A stretch of DNA of 64,000 nt from Allohoeflea poritis (GCF_027889715.1 NZ_JAPJZH010000007.1:213446-277445); one strand, 5' to 3'; counted from the stretch's first letter, positions 1-9,685 are shown. Notes: generated by a model not told the origin, from the sequence alone. Numbers and translations are program-made.

Positions 1-441
1 AATTTCTGCGCCATCAAGGAATCGTCCGGCGATCCGAACCGGCTGCACATGCTGGCGCGCGATTATCCGCATATCCAGCTGTCCTGCGGCATGGACGACC
101 AGGCGCTGGAGTTCTTCGCCTGGGGCGCACGGTCATGGGTGTGCGCCGGCTCGAATTTCGCGCCGCAGGCCCATATCGCGCTTTACCGCGCCTGCGCCAT
201 CGACGGCGATTTCACAAGGGGGCGGCGCATCATGTCGGCCATGCTGCCACTGATGCGGGTGCTCGAACAGGGCGGCAAGTTCGTCCAGTGCATCAAGCAT
301 GGCGTCACACTGCGCGGTATCGATTGCGGCCCGCCGCGCCGGCCGCTGCAACCGCTCAACAAGGACGACAAGCGGGCGCTGGCGGAAGTCATCCGCACCA
401 TGGACCGCGCCATTGCGCAAATCGAGGAGGAAAGCAAATGA
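1..441 (+). CDS. DapA/NAL-family class I aldolase or lyase, C-terminal part
   Basis: The reading frame is open from base 1, so the gene begins outside the window. Codon 6 is the lysine of an IKESSGD motif, where dihydrodipicolinate synthase/N-acetylneuraminate lyase enzymes carry the Schiff-base lysine. The following LSCGMDD...GSNFAP stretch fits the end of the TIM barrel. Members act on pyruvate or keto-acid adducts, and some deaminate pyrroline-4-hydroxy-2-carboxylate in hydroxyproline breakdown. The stop overlaps the next start by 4 nt (ATGA), so it is translationally coupled to the aldehyde dehydrogenase. The substrate cannot be told from this fragment. Confidence 0.82.
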   Translation, partial: NFCAIKESSGDPNRLHMLARDYPHIQLSCGMDDQALEFFAWGARSWVCAGSNFAPQAHIALYRACAIDGDFTRGRRIMSAMLPLMRVLEQGGKFVQCIKHGVTLRGIDCGPPRRPLQPLNKDDKRALAEVIRTMDRAIAQIEEESK

Positions 442-1931
442 GCGAATTGCTGACCCGCGACGAATACGCGGCGATCGCCAAAGGACTCGACTTTCCGCGT
501 TCGCCCTTCATCGACGGACGGTTCCACACCGCCGGCGGCGGCGAATTCGAGACCGTCAACCCGGCAACCGGCGAGACCATCTGCAAGATCGGCGCCTGCA
601 GCGGCGAGGATGTCGATCTCGCCGTTGCACGGGCGCGCGAGGCGTTCGAGGAGGGCCGATGGTCGAAACTGCACCCGGCCGAACGCAAGGACGTGCTGAT
701 CCGGCTATGCAAACTGATCACACGCAACGCGCGCGAACTGGCGGTCATGGAGAGCCTCGATTCCGGCAAGCCGATCCGCGACTGCGTGACGATCGACATT
801 CCCGAGACGATCCACACCATCAAATGGCACGCGGAAGCCGCCGACAAGATCTACGACCAGACAGCGCCAGCCGGCGAGGATGCGGTGGCGATGATCGTGC
901 GCGAGCCGATCGGCGTCGTGGCGGCGGTCCTGCCGTGGAACTTTCCGTCGCTGATGCTCGCCTGGAAAATCGGGCCGGCGCTGGCAGCCGGAAACTCAGT
1001 CATCGTCAAGCCCGCGGAGCAGACATCGCTGACCGCGCTGCGGATTGCCGAACTCGCCATGGAGGCAGGCATTCCGCGCGGCGTGCTGCAGGTCCTGACC
1101 GGCGACGGGCCGGGCGTTGGCGAACCGCTTGGAATGCATATGGACATCGACATGGTGAGCTTTACCGGCTCGACCGAGACGGGACGGCGTTTCCTGCGCT
1201 ATGCGGCAGATTCAAACCTGAAGAAGGTGGTCCTGGAATGCGGCGGCAAGAACCCGGCCATCGTTCTGGCCGACGCAGAAAATCTCGATCTCGTCGCGGG
1301 CCATGTGGTCAATGCCGCCTTCTGGAACATGGGCGAGAACTGCTCGGCCAATTCACGGCTCATCGTGCAGGCGGGGATCAAGGATGCCTTGATGGAACGC
1401 ATACAGGCGCGGCTGCGCGACTGGAAGACGGGCGATCCGCTCGATCCCCAGAACCATCTCGGCGCGCTGATCGACGCCGACCATTGCAGGAAGGTCGCCT
1501 CCTATCTGGACGGCATCGAGGCGCTTGCAGGCGGTGCCCTCGCCGGCGCTTATCTCGAGCCGACGCTTGTGGAGACCGACCGCGACCACCGGCTGGCGCG
1601 CGAGGAGGTGTTCGGACCGATCCTGTCGGTCATCACGGTCGCGAGCGCCGACGAGGCGCTCGAGATCGCCAACGATACGCAATACGGGCTTGCGGCCAGT
1701 ATTTTCACGGCGAACGGACGCAAGGCGCTGTCGGCGGCACGGGCCATTCGTGCCGGCACGGTCACCGTCAACTGTTATGGCGAGGGCGATATCACGACGC
1801 CTTTCGGCGGCTACAAGCAATCGGGCTTCGGCGGGCGCGACAACGGCTTGCATGCCCATGACCAGTACACGGAAACCAAGACGATCTGGATCGATCTTTC
1901 CGATCCGGCTGCACAGGACGACGTCGGATGA
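438..1931 (+). CDS. NAD(P)-dependent aldehyde dehydrogenase
   Basis: A 497-residue protein of the normal length for the aldehyde dehydrogenase superfamily, oxidising an aldehyde to its acid in the cytoplasm. The nucleophile is Cys302 in NMGENCSANSR and the general base is Glu267 in LECGGKN. The Rossmann-type PWNFPSLMLAWK and GSTETG segments are present. I chose the ATG at 438 because a GAGGAGGAAA ribosome site precedes it and it overlaps the upstream stop. The overall look is that of the PuuC/betaine-aldehyde group. Its neighbours suggest it oxidises a semialdehyde released by the DapA-like lyase or an aldehyde from amine oxidation. The substrate is inferred, not shown. Confidence 0.9.
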   Translation: MSELLTRDEYAAIAKGLDFPRSPFIDGRFHTAGGGEFETVNPATGETICKIGACSGEDVDLAVARAREAFEEGRWSKLHPAERKDVLIRLCKLITRNARELAVMESLDSGKPIRDCVTIDIPETIHTIKWHAEAADKIYDQTAPAGEDAVAMIVREPIGVVAAVLPWNFPSLMLAWKIGPALAAGNSVIVKPAEQTSLTALRIAELAMEAGIPRGVLQVLTGDGPGVGEPLGMHMDIDMVSFTGSTETGRRFLRYAADSNLKKVVLECGGKNPAIVLADAENLDLVAGHVVNAAFWNMGENCSANSRLIVQAGIKDALMERIQARLRDWKTGDPLDPQNHLGALIDADHCRKVASYLDGIEALAGGALAGAYLEPTLVETDRDHRLAREEVFGPILSVITVASADEALEIANDTQYGLAASIFTANGRKALSAARAIRAGTVTVNCYGEGDITTPFGGYKQSGFGGRDNGLHAHDQYTETKTIWIDLSDPAAQDDVG

Positions 1932-3487
1932 ACGCTATCGAGGAAGCACCAAGAACAAGACGGGGCGGGCGCGGCGCACGGCGCGAAATCCGCACGGCCA
2001 TCGACACGAAGATGCTGCCGGCGCTGAAGCGCAGGCTGCCCTTGGTCGAACCGATGGACGGCGATCAGATCGCCCGGATCGACGATGCCTCCATGGCCAT
2101 TCTGGAAGATGTCGGCGTCGTCTTCCGCGACCCGCAGGCGATCGCCGACTGGCGCGCCGCCGGCGCCGATATCCGCGACGACGACCGGGTGCATCTTGAC
2201 CGCAACCTTGTCCGCGAACTGATTGCGTCCATACCGGAGAGCTTTACCTATCACGCTCGTAATTCGGCTAATAACCTGCCCTTCGGCAAGGACCATTCGA
2301 TCTTCGTGCCGATGACCGGTGCGCCCTATCTGCGTGACCTCGACGACAAGCGCCGGGGACCGACGCTGGACGACCTTGCCAATTTCCACAAGCTCGCGCA
2401 TATGCTGCCGGCGCTTCATTCGTCGGCTCACCATATTGTCGAGCCGATGGACCATGTGGTCGCGCATCGCCATCTGCGCATTACCTATTCCTCGATGAAG
2501 CACTCGGACAAGACCTTCATGGGCATGACGACGAGCCCGAAGAACGCCGAGGACGTGATGGAGATGTGCGCCATCCTGTTCGGCGCCGACTTCATGGAAG
2601 ACCATCCGGTCGTCACCGGCAACTGCAACGGCAATTCACCGCTCGTCTGGGACGAGGTGATGCTGGGCGCCATGCGCGCCTTCTGCCGCAGGAACCAGCC
2701 GGTGCTGTGCTCGCCCTTCGTGCTCGGCGGCGCCAATACGCCAGCCTCGACCGCCGCCGCGGTCGCGCAGCTCAACGCGGAAGCGCTGTCCGCGCTCGCC
2801 TATACGCAGGTGGTGCGCAAGGGCTGCCCGGCGATTTACGGCCACTATCTTTCGACGGTGTCCATGAAGTCGGGCGCGCCGATGGCCGGAACGCCCGAGA
2901 TCAGCCTGATGAATTTCATGATCGGGCAAATGGCCCGGTACTACCGCATTCCCTGGCGCACATCGAACACGCTGGGCGGCGCCAAGACCTTCGACGCGCA
3001 GGCCGGCTATGAAAGCGCATCAACCATGATGGCGACCCTGATGGCCGGGGCAAACTATATCTGGCACTCGGCCGGCTGGAACGAGGCCGGCATGCATTGT
3101 TCCATGGCCAAGTTCGTCGTCGATGCCGAGCAATGCGCCATGGGCTACCGTATGGCGGAAGGCGTGAAATGGGACGATTTCGACGAGGCGCTCGCGGCCG
3201 TGCGCGATATCGGCCCGGGCGGGCACTATCTCGGCCACCCGCATACGCAGGCGCGGTTCCAGGAGGCTTTCTTCATGCCGGAACTGTTCGACAACAATTC
3301 GATCGAACAATGGATGGCCGAAGGCAGCCATGAGATCACCGAACGGGCGCTCAACCATGCCCGCAATCTGCTGAAAAATTACGAGGAACCCCGGCTGGAC
3401 GAAGGCGTCGACGAAGCGCTGCGCGACTATATTGCGCGGCGGGAGCGGGAGATCCCGGCGGTCGATGCGCTGAACGACGAATACTGA
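1928..3487 (+). CDS. MttB-family (trimethylamine methyltransferase-like) protein, non-pyrrolysine
   Basis: 519 residues resembling the MttB superfamily, corrinoid-dependent methyltransferases that demethylate quaternary or tertiary amines. The frame has no in-frame amber codon, so it belongs to the non-pyrrolysine branch, whose characterised members include glycine betaine and proline betaine methyltransferases. The N-terminal 45 residues are basic. The start overlaps the ALDH stop by 4 nt and the next gene begins 5 nt after the stop, so all four genes form one operon. No corrinoid protein is encoded in the window. The likely role is the first demethylation of a betaine-type osmolyte; the exact substrate is unknown. 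Confidence 0.85.
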   Translation: MNAIEEAPRTRRGGRGARREIRTAIDTKMLPALKRRLPLVEPMDGDQIARIDDASMAILEDVGVVFRDPQAIADWRAAGADIRDDDRVHLDRNLVRELIASIPESFTYHARNSANNLPFGKDHSIFVPMTGAPYLRDLDDKRRGPTLDDLANFHKLAHMLPALHSSAHHIVEPMDHVVAHRHLRITYSSMKHSDKTFMGMTTSPKNAEDVMEMCAILFGADFMEDHPVVTGNCNGNSPLVWDEVMLGAMRAFCRRNQPVLCSPFVLGGANTPASTAAAVAQLNAEALSALAYTQVVRKGCPAIYGHYLSTVSMKSGAPMAGTPEISLMNFMIGQMARYYRIPWRTSNTLGGAKTFDAQAGYESASTMMATLMAGANYIWHSAGWNEAGMHCSMAKFVVDAEQCAMGYRMAEGVKWDDFDEALAAVRDIGPGGHYLGHPHTQARFQEAFFMPELFDNNSIEQWMAEGSHEITERALNHARNLLKNYEEPRLDEGVDEALRDYIARREREIPAVDALNDEY

Positions 3488-3492
3488 CAGCC

Positions 3493-4830
3493 ATGACCGC
3501 GGTGACCAAACAGCCTTTCGATCCGGGACCGGCGGCATGGAACGAGATCCTGCCGGCGGCGACGGCCTTCGACAGTCTCGCATCTGATTTCCAGGCGGAC
3601 GTCCTGGTCATCGGTGGCGGCTTCGCCGGACTGTCGGCGGCCCGGCGCCTGAAACAGCTGCAGCCGGACGCCACCGTTGCGGTCGTCGATGCACGCCGCA
3701 TCGCCGAGGGGCCCGCGGGGCGCAATTCCGGCTTCATGATCGATCTGCCGCACAATCTCGCATCAAGGGACTATGCGGGCGATGCGGACCGGGACCGCTC
3801 GCAAACCGCGCTGAACCGGGAAGCGATCGCCTTTGCGGCCGATGCGGCGCAGGAATACGGCATGTCCGAGGAGGCTTTCAGCCCGAGCGGCAAGATCAAC
3901 GCCGCGGCCACCGGGCGCGGCGTTGCCCACAATAACGACTATGCGGCGCATCTGCAGGCAATGGGCGAGGCGCATGAACTGCTCGACGCAAAGGCCATGC
4001 AGGATATCTGCGGCTCCGGCTATTATCTGGGCGGCCTCTACACGCCCGGAACCGCCATGCTGCAGCCGGCGCTTTACGTTCGCGGTCTTGCCGCAGGCCT
4101 GGCCGGTTCGGGCGTCCTGCTTTTCGAGAACACGCCGGTCGTGGCCCTGGCGCGGGAAGGCCGATCCTGGCGTGCTGAAACGCCATCGGGCACGATTTCG
4201 GCCGGAACGGTGGTGCTGTGCGTCAACGGCCATGCGGAGAGTTTCGGCTATTTCAAACGCCGGCTCATGCATATCTATCTCTACGCTTCGATGACCCGTT
4301 CGCTGTCTTCCGAAGAGTGTGCAGCGCTCGGCGGCCAGGAACGGTGGGGCTTTACGCCGGCCGACCCGCTCGGCACCACCGTGCGGCGGATTTCCGGAAC
4401 GGGGGGCGACCGCATCGTCGTGCGCAACCGATTTACATGGGCGCCGGGCCGCAGTGTCGCGGCACAAAGGCCGCAATCGGTCGCGCATGTCCATGACCGC
4501 TCGTTTTCGGCCCGGTTTCCGAAGCTTGCAGGCATCGATATGGAATACAGATGGGGCGGGCTGCTTTGCCTCAGCCTGAACACGGCGCCCGCCTTCGGGG
4601 AACTGGAGCCCGGCCTTTACAGTGCCTGCTGTCAGAACGGTCTAGGAACAGCCGCCGGGACGCTCTCCGGAAAGCTGATCGCCGAACAGATCTGCGGCCA
4701 TGAATCAGCGTCGCTCCTGGCCATGCAATCGCTTCCGGCTCCCAAGCGCCTGCCGCCGGAACCGTTCGCATCCATCGGCGCCAATGCGACCATGCGCTGG
4801 GGCGAGATGCGGGCGGGCAAGGAGCTTTGA
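3493..4830 (+). CDS. FAD-dependent oxidoreductase (DAO family)
   Basis: 445 residues with an N-terminal dinucleotide-binding motif VIGGGFAGLSAARRL at about residues 38-52, followed by the GPAGRNSGFM segment common to DAO-type amine oxidases. It also has the C-terminal LYSACCQNGLG strand typical of sarcosine-oxidase and D-amino-acid-dehydrogenase relatives. Such enzymes oxidise secondary or tertiary amines with FAD. As last gene of the operon with an MttB-like methyltransferase, it probably removes a further N-methyl group or oxidises the demethylated product. The start lies 5 nt after the upstream stop with only a weak ribosome site, suggesting coupling. Confidence 0.88.
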   Translation: MTAVTKQPFDPGPAAWNEILPAATAFDSLASDFQADVLVIGGGFAGLSAARRLKQLQPDATVAVVDARRIAEGPAGRNSGFMIDLPHNLASRDYAGDADRDRSQTALNREAIAFAADAAQEYGMSEEAFSPSGKINAAATGRGVAHNNDYAAHLQAMGEAHELLDAKAMQDICGSGYYLGGLYTPGTAMLQPALYVRGLAAGLAGSGVLLFENTPVVALAREGRSWRAETPSGTISAGTVVLCVNGHAESFGYFKRRLMHIYLYASMTRSLSSEECAALGGQERWGFTPADPLGTTVRRISGTGGDRIVVRNRFTWAPGRSVAAQRPQSVAHVHDRSFSARFPKLAGIDMEYRWGGLLCLSLNTAPAFGELEPGLYSACCQNGLGTAAGTLSGKLIAEQICGHESASLLAMQSLPAPKRLPPEPFASIGANATMRWGEMRAGKEL

Positions 4831-4848
4831 GCCTACGCCGGAATTTCG

Positions 4849-5400
4849 TTACTTGAAGGCTTCTCCGGGATAGGCACCCCAGATTTCGTCCTGGGCCACC
4901 CAGCCCTTGGTGCCCTGCACTTCGCCACGACACCATTTGCCATTGCATTCGTCGATCCGAACGACAACGCCCGGCTCGAGCTTGGCGACCAGGTCGGCGC
5001 CCTTCTGCGGCTTTGCCCGCAGCAGCACATAGACCCGCGCATCGCCGCGCTTCCATGGCGCGATGATCGCCGTGCGATCGCCGGTAAGCAGCGATTTGTG
5101 GATCCAGCCCTCGGTTCCATCCGGGTCGCGCACCCTGCGCCAGTGGTCATATTCCTGGATGATTTCCATCGGAATGCCCGAACGGGTGTACAGCCATTCG
5201 ACCGCGTAGTCGCGGCTGGGTCCGATGCGAAGATTGACGCGCCGTGCCTTGAGGCTGACAAAGCGGGGCAGCGGCAGGCCGCTCGCGCCCTTTGCCGCGC
5301 TCTGCGCGAGTGCCGGCGGGCTGAATGTCGGTGCCGTCAACAGCAGCATCGCCGCGGCGATAGCTGCACTTGTGATACGCGTGACGGTCGCGGCATTCAT
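4849..5400 (-). CDS. Exported protein with two bacterial SH3 domains
   Basis: 183 residues. The start at 5400 is chosen because GGAGAG lies 4-5 nt upstream; the next in-frame ATG (5412) would put that site inside the gene. Residues 1-33 are a signal peptide ending near PPALAQ. Two SH3b-type domains follow: one with RRVNLRIGPS and DPDGTEGWIHKS, the second with VLLRAKP and GTKGWVAQDEIWG. Such proteins bind cell-wall peptides or other envelope partners and are common near the dnaA region of Rhizobiales. It is divergent from the 2-hydroxyacid dehydrogenase gene. Confidence 0.85.
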   Translation of the reverse strand: MNAATVTRITSAAIAAAMLLLTAPTFSPPALAQSAAKGASGLPLPRFVSLKARRVNLRIGPSRDYAVEWLYTRSGIPMEIIQEYDHWRRVRDPDGTEGWIHKSLLTGDRTAIIAPWKRGDARVYVLLRAKPQKGADLVAKLEPGVVVRIDECNGKWCRGEVQGTKGWVAQDEIWGAYPGEAFK

Positions 5401-5601
5401 TGCACTCTCCATCGATGATCTCCACCGGCTGTCATTGCCACTTGTGCAGCGCCCGGCGCAATCGAAAATTTTCATTCCGGTGCGGAACGAGATCGCTTTG
5501 TCTTCCCGCATTCGTCTGATAAAAACGACCCGTGTGACCGGACATTACCGGGACTATCACACCATGGTTAAAGAGCTCTCAACAAGGGGCCGATCGAGGA
5601 A

Positions 5602-6603
5602 ATGCCGAATAAAAAGCGACCGAAGGTGTTCATCACCCGCAAGCTGCCCGAATCTGTGGAAACCCGCATGTGCGAGCTGTTTGACGCGGAGCTGAACATC
5701 GAGGATACGGCCCGGTCCCAGCATGAGCTGGTCGAGGCGATGAAATCCTTCGACGTGCTGGTACCGACCGTCACGGACCGTATCGACGCGGCGATGATCG
5801 AGCAGGCGGGGGACAATCTCAAGCTGATCGCCAATTTCGGAAATGGCGTCGACAACATCGACATCGACGCGGCCGCCCGCAAGGGAATCACCGTCACCAA
5901 CACACCTAATGTGCTGAACGAAGACACCGCCGACATGACCATGGCGCTGATCCTGGCGGTTCCGCGCCGCCTCGCCGAAGGCGCCAATGTCCTGATGGGC
6001 GACGGGGTCTGGAACGGCTGGTCGCCAACCTGGATGCTCGGCCACCGGATCTGGGGCAAGCGGCTCGGCATTGTCGGCATGGGGCGCATCGGAACCGCGG
6101 TGGCGCGCCGGGCCAAGGCCTTCGGCCTGTCCATCCACTATCACAACCGCAACCGGGTTGATCCGATTACCGAAGAGGATCTCGAGGCCACCTACTGGGA
6201 AAGCCTCGACCAGATGCTGGCACGGGTGGATATCGTTTCGGTCAATTGCCCGTCGACGCCGGGAACTTTCCATCTGCTCTCGGCGCGCCGGCTCGATCTG
6301 CTGCGTCCGGAAGCCTATATCGTCAACACGGCGCGCGGCGGCATTATCGACGAAGGCGCGCTGATCAAGAACCTGCAGGAAGGCAAGATCGCCGGGGCAG
6401 GCCTCGACGTCTTCGAGCACGAACCGGCCGTCAATCCGAAGCTGGTCAAGCTGGCGCAGGCCGGCCGGGTGGTCATCCTGCCGCATATGGGTTCGGCCAC
6501 TATCGAGGGGCGGATCGACATGGGCGACAAGGTGATCATCAATATCCGTACATTGTTCGACGGGCACAGGCCGCCGGACCGGGTGCTGCCCGGGCAGCTA
6601 TAG
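5602..6603 (+). CDS. D-isomer specific 2-hydroxyacid dehydrogenase (glyoxylate/hydroxypyruvate reductase-like)
   Basis: 333 residues, the usual length. The NAD(P)-binding motif is GIVGMGRIG, and the catalytic set is Arg in NTARGGIIDE, Glu in FEHEPAVNP and His in LPHMGSAT. The ATG at 5602 has GAGGAA just upstream. The family reduces 2-keto acids such as glyoxylate or hydroxypyruvate to D-2-hydroxy acids in the cytoplasm, or runs in reverse. Overall sequence looks closest to the GhrB/glycerate dehydrogenase group, but specificity cannot be fixed by eye. It stands alone, converging on moeB/thiF with 31 bp between stops. Confidence 0.9.
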   Translation: MPNKKRPKVFITRKLPESVETRMCELFDAELNIEDTARSQHELVEAMKSFDVLVPTVTDRIDAAMIEQAGDNLKLIANFGNGVDNIDIDAAARKGITVTNTPNVLNEDTADMTMALILAVPRRLAEGANVLMGDGVWNGWSPTWMLGHRIWGKRLGIVGMGRIGTAVARRAKAFGLSIHYHNRNRVDPITEEDLEATYWESLDQMLARVDIVSVNCPSTPGTFHLLSARRLDLLRPEAYIVNTARGGIIDEGALIKNLQEGKIAGAGLDVFEHEPAVNPKLVKLAQAGRVVILPHMGSATIEGRIDMGDKVIINIRTLFDGHRPPDRVLPGQL

Positions 6604-6634
6604 GCCGCCGGACCCGATGGACCGACCGGTCTGG

Positions 6635-7390
6635 TCAGGCTGAGCGATAAGTGATCGTGTCAAAGCGGGCGGCCAGTGCATCGTAGAGCAACAGCCGGCC
6701 GATAAGCGGTTCGCCAATGCCGGTGATGAGCTTGATGACCTCCATGGCCTGGAGCGTGCCGACAACACCGGTGAGCGCGCCGACAATGCCGGCCTCCGCG
6801 CAGCTCGGCAAAAGGCCGTCGGGCGGCGGAGCGGGAAACAGGTCCCGATAGGTCGGGTTCGGCCGGCCCTCGCCATCTTTCAGGAACGGGACAAGCACCG
6901 TCACCGATCCGTCGAAACGGCCAACGGCGGCGGTGACAAGCGGCCGCTCCAGCGCGGCGCACTGATCGGCGACCAGATAGCGGGTGGCGAAATTGTCCGA
7001 TCCGTCGGCGATGACGTCATAGCGCGCGATGAGTTCGGCCGCATTGGCCGCGTCGATACGCACGGGATGCGCCTCGACAACGACATGCGGATTGATTCGC
7101 CGCAGCGCCTTTGCAGCGCTGCCCGTTTTGGCAGACCCGACCGCCTCGGTGTCATGAAGAACCTGGCGCTGCAAGTTGGACAGAGAAACGGCGTCGTCAT
7201 CGACGATGCCCAGCGTCCCGACTCCGGCAGCGGCCAGATACTGCAACAGGGGCGAGCCGAGACCGCCTGCGCCGATCACGAGCACACGGGCCTTCTTGAG
7301 CTTCTGCTGTCCCGGGCCGCCGATCTCGGACAGAACGATATGGCGGGCATAGCGTTCCAGCTCGGACGGCGTCAGTGCGTTTTCGGTCAT
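6635..7390 (-). CDS. MoeB/ThiF/HesA-family adenylyltransferase
   Basis: 251 residues. The nucleotide loop is GAGGLGSPLLQYLAAAGVG, followed by IVDDDAVSLSNLQRQ with the arginine that helps adenylate a ubiquitin-like partner (MoaD or ThiS). A cysteine lies in PSCAEAGIVGAL, where E1-like enzymes have their catalytic cysteine. The paired zinc CxxC motifs of E. coli MoeB are absent. It probably activates a sulfur carrier for molybdopterin or thiamine synthesis. Its start overlaps the recF stop by 4 nt, so it is the fourth gene of a dnaN-recF-linked operon. Confidence 0.87.
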   Translation of the reverse strand: MTENALTPSELERYARHIVLSEIGGPGQQKLKKARVLVIGAGGLGSPLLQYLAAAGVGTLGIVDDDAVSLSNLQRQVLHDTEAVGSAKTGSAAKALRRINPHVVVEAHPVRIDAANAAELIARYDVIADGSDNFATRYLVADQCAALERPLVTAAVGRFDGSVTVLVPFLKDGEGRPNPTYRDLFPAPPPDGLLPSCAEAGIVGALTGVVGTLQAMEVIKLITGIGEPLIGRLLLYDALAARFDTITYRSA

Positions 7391-8553
7391 TGGCTTTTCA
7401 CCGGCATTTCCTGTGCATCGGCTGTTGCACGCGCGACCGTGCCTGAATCCACCGCCAGAAACTCGGCGCGCGAACCGAGCGCCTTGAACATAGCGCTGTC
7501 GGTCCCGGTCATGAAGGCCTGGCCGCCCAGAGCGTCGACCAGATCGAAAAGCGCGGCGCGGCGGCCCTCGTCCAGATGGGCGGCGATTTCATCGAGCAGA
7601 AGGACGGGTGCATGGCCGCAGATTTCGCCGGTGAGCCGGGCATGGGCCAGCACCAGCCCAACCAGCAGCGCCTTCTGCTCGCCGGTCGAGCAGCGGGCCG
7701 CGTCCATATCCTTGCCGCGATGCCGCACCATCAGATCCGAGCGATGCGGGCCGGTCAGTGTCCGCCCGGCGGCGGCGTCCCGGTCGCGGGACGCAGCAAG
7801 CTGCACGGCCAATGCTTCTTCCTGCTCCGCCGCGTTTTCGCCCGGAATGCCGGACAGGAAATCTTCCAATTGCAGGCCGGCCCGGGGGAACGGCCCGTCG
7901 TCCTGGCGGTCATCGATCAGCCCGGTCAGCATGGCGATCAGTTCGCGGCGGGCAAGCGCGATGGCAATCCCGAATTCGGCCATCTGGACTTCGATACCGC
8001 TCAACCAGGAAGGGTCCAGCCGCCCCTCGGAAAGCAGCCGGTTGCGGCTGCGCATGGCGCGCTCATAGTCGAGCACCCGTTTTCCGTGGCCCGGATCGAT
8101 AGCCAGGACCTGACGGTCGAGGAAGCGCCGCCGGTCCGAAGCCGGTCCGGTGAACAGGCCGTCCATTGCCGGTGTCAGCCAGACGATGCGCAGATGCTCC
8201 AGCAGTTCGTCATTGCTGCGGGCGTTGGTGCCGTTGATCCGCAAACGGCGGCCCGAGCCGCCATTCTCCGGATCGCCGCCGGCGCTGGTGCCGATCTCCA
8301 CCGGCCCCTGCATGCCGTCCAGCGCGGCGAAGACGGTAAATCCGGCGCCGGCGCCCTCGCGGCACATGTCGGGATAGGCCGCGCGGCGCAGGCCACGGCC
8401 GGGTGTCAGCAGAGAAACGGCTTCCATGAGGTTGGTCTTGCCGGCGCCGTTTTCGCCGGTCAGCACCACGTGGCGCCTGTCGAGATCGAGGTCGAGCTGC
8501 CGGTAGTTGCGAAAATCCGTCAGTTTGAGACGGGTCAGGCAGGCAGCGTTCAC
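7387..8553 (-). CDS. recF: DNA replication/repair protein RecF
   Basis: 388 residues. Walker A is TGENGAGKTNLMEAV near residue 35, the signature region CSTGEQKALLVGL precedes the end, and Walker B is VLLLDEIAAHLD. RecF is an SMC-like ATPase that with RecO and RecR loads RecA at single-strand gaps and supports stalled forks. It starts 13 nt after dnaN and overlaps moeB, so it is co-transcribed with both. The order dnaA-dnaN-recF is the conserved bacterial arrangement; gyrB does not follow here. Confidence 0.96.
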   Translation of the reverse strand: MNAACLTRLKLTDFRNYRQLDLDLDRRHVVLTGENGAGKTNLMEAVSLLTPGRGLRRAAYPDMCREGAGAGFTVFAALDGMQGPVEIGTSAGGDPENGGSGRRLRINGTNARSNDELLEHLRIVWLTPAMDGLFTGPASDRRRFLDRQVLAIDPGHGKRVLDYERAMRSRNRLLSEGRLDPSWLSGIEVQMAEFGIAIALARRELIAMLTGLIDDRQDDGPFPRAGLQLEDFLSGIPGENAAEQEEALAVQLAASRDRDAAAGRTLTGPHRSDLMVRHRGKDMDAARCSTGEQKALLVGLVLAHARLTGEICGHAPVLLLDEIAAHLDEGRRAALFDLVDALGGQAFMTGTDSAMFKALGSRAEFLAVDSGTVARATADAQEMPVKSQ

Positions 8554-8566
8554 AATATAGCCTGCC

Positions 8567-9685
8567 TCACACGCGCATCGGCATCAGCACATAGAGCGCG
8601 CTTTCCTCGGCGACGTCGCGCACAAGGGTGGGCGAGCCGGGATCGGCGAACAGGAAGACGGCCTCCGTCCCGCTGAACTGGCCGGTGATATCGAGCAGAT
8701 ATTTGGCGTTGAAGCCGATCTCCAGCGCTTCGTTCTTGTAGCCGACCGCCAGCTCTTCCGTGGCGCTGCCGGAATCGGGATTGTTGACGGTGAGCGTCAA
8801 CAGGCCCTCGGTCAGTGCCAGCTTGACGGCGCGGCCGCGTTCGGAGGAGATCGTCGAGACGCGGTCAACGGCCGATGCGAAGGGCGCGCAATCGACCGTG
8901 AGTTCCTTGTCGTTGCCCGTGGGAATGACCCGCTGATAGTCCGGAAAGGTTCCGTCGATCAGTTTGGAGGTGAGCAGCACGCCGCCGATGGTGAAACGGA
9001 TCTTCGCCTCAGACACCTCGACCGTCACCGCGACATCGGGGTCGTCGACCAGCTTCTGCAGTTCGCCCACGGTCTTGCGCGGAACGATGATGCCGGGCAT
9101 GCCTTCCGAGCCGGACGGCGCCTCGATGTCGGCGCGCGCCAGGCGGTGACCGTCGGTGGCGACGGCACGCAGTTTCAGCGACCCCTCTTCCTCGATGGTG
9201 TGCATGAAGATGCCGTTGAGATAATAGCGGGTCTCCTCCGTCGAAATGGCGAACTGGGTGCGGTCGATGAGCATCTTGAGTTCGGTCGACTGGAGCCGGA
9301 AGGTGTGGCTGAATTCGCCGGCCGTCAGATCCGGAAAATCGGATTCCGGCAGGCACTGCAGCGAGAATTTCGAGCGGCCCGAGGCGACGGTCATGCTGGC
9401 GCCCTCCGGATCGACGGCAAGCAGCACCTCGGCACCGTCCGGCAGTTTGCGGACAATGTCGTAGAGCAGATGCGCCGGAACCGTCGTGGAGCCGGATTGT
9501 TCGACATTTGCGGCGGTCGCCTCGGTGACTTCCAGATCGAGATCGGTCGCCTTGAGGTCGAGCGTCGCGCCGTCCGCCTTCAGCAGCACGTTGGACAGGA
9601 TCGGGATCGTATTGCGCCGCTCAACCACGCGATGGACGTGGTTCAGTGATTTCAGGAGGTTGGAACGCTCGATTGTCACACGCAT
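8567..9685 (-). CDS. dnaN: DNA polymerase III beta subunit (sliding clamp)
   Basis: 372 residues, the family length. The N-terminus MRVTIERSNLLKSLNHVHRVVERRNTIPILSN and the C-terminus ending YVLMPMRV are typical clamp termini. The protein forms a ring dimer that tethers Pol III and other partners to DNA. It is separated from dnaA by 293 bp, room for its own promoter, and is followed closely by recF. Confidence 0.97.
   Translation of the reverse strand: MRVTIERSNLLKSLNHVHRVVERRNTIPILSNVLLKADGATLDLKATDLDLEVTEATAANVEQSGSTTVPAHLLYDIVRKLPDGAEVLLAVDPEGASMTVASGRSKFSLQCLPESDFPDLTAGEFSHTFRLQSTELKMLIDRTQFAISTEETRYYLNGIFMHTIEEEGSLKLRAVATDGHRLARADIEAPSGSEGMPGIIVPRKTVGELQKLVDDPDVAVTVEVSEAKIRFTIGGVLLTSKLIDGTFPDYQRVIPTGNDKELTVDCAPFASAVDRVSTISSERGRAVKLALTEGLLTLTVNNPDSGSATEELAVGYKNEALEIGFNAKYLLDITGQFSGTEAVFLFADPGSPTLVRDVAEESALYVLMPMRV

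Noticed and set aside
1928..3487. Pyrrolysine-containing MttB
   Set aside because: There is no in-frame amber codon, so it belongs to the non-pyrrolysine branch.
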